From an uncultured Flavobacterium sp. (GTDB lineage: Bacteria > Bacteroidota > Bacteroidia > Flavobacteriales > Flavobacteriaceae), in assembly GCF_937876455.1 (NCBI RefSeq), contig NZ_CALFIG010000039.1:1-15234 (forward strand): a DNA stretch of 15,234 bases. The letters are read 5' to 3'. How positions within the stretch are numbered: the stretch's first letter is position 1; the number at the start of each line of letters is the position of its first letter. Both the position numbers and the translations under genes were made by a program. Below, in pieces: positions 15,207 through 15,234 of the stretch. The notes under the pieces are model-generated. The model was not told the origin of the DNA, made no database searches, and saw only the letters and a program-made list of their open reading frames with translations.

Positions 15207-15234
15207 ATGAAGAAAATAGTCTCTTTTCTTTTTT
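15207..15234 (+). CDS. Start of a divergent gene, probably exported (partial)
   Basis: An ATG opens a frame reading MKKIVSFLF before the window ends. Two lysines followed by a hydrophobic run look like the start of a signal peptide. An A-rich stretch (CATAAAAATTT) and a promoter-like sequence lie upstream. Only nine codons are visible, so this is a guess from context; no function can be given. Confidence 0.4.

Overview
The window is a core housekeeping segment of a Bacteroidota genome, most likely Flavobacteriaceae (Flavobacterium or a close relative). Four things point there. The DNA is strongly AT-rich. RpoB (1270 aa) and RpoC (1432 aa) read like flavobacterial subunits. None of the start codons is preceded by a clear Shine-Dalgarno sequence. 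The one clear promoter has the Bacteroidota form TTG-N20-TAnnTTTG. All complete genes lie on the minus strand, so transcription runs from high to low coordinates.

Read in transcription order: a TlpA-like lipoprotein with an N-terminal DUF4369-type region (13911-15038) ends in its own terminator. A strong promoter (13776-13806) then drives tRNA-Tyr, tRNA-Thr and tuf (EF-Tu). A hairpin with a U-tract follows tuf, and tRNA-Trp starts only five bases after the U-tract. Next come secE, nusG, rplK (L11), rplA (L1), rplJ (L10), rplL (L7/L12), rpoB and rpoC, closed by a strong intrinsic terminator at 723-752. Beyond it is a 343-bp gap full of short repeats and then a small DUF3467 gene (123-431) with its own terminator. 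At the far right edge a plus-strand reading frame (from 15207) probably begins a divergent exported protein.

The genes form the classic translation/transcription supercluster: aminoacyl-tRNA delivery (tRNAs, EF-Tu), the ribosomal stalk and L1 arm (L11, L1, L10, L7/L12), the transcription factor NusG, the translocon subunit SecE, and the two large RNA polymerase subunits. Control points visible in the sequence are the tuf promoter, the tuf/tRNA-Trp terminator, alternative hairpins upstream of rplK where L1 autoregulation would be expected, a stem-loop between rplL and rpoB like an attenuator, and a long hairpin between rpoB and rpoC.

I see no new biological system. The gene content is ordinary. 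The part most worth a second look is the spacer DNA: several unrelated short arrays all have a 7-nt period, and they sit in the DUF3467-rpoC gap, between rpoB and rpoC, and between the two tRNAs where a tRNA-Gly sits in the E. coli tufB cluster.
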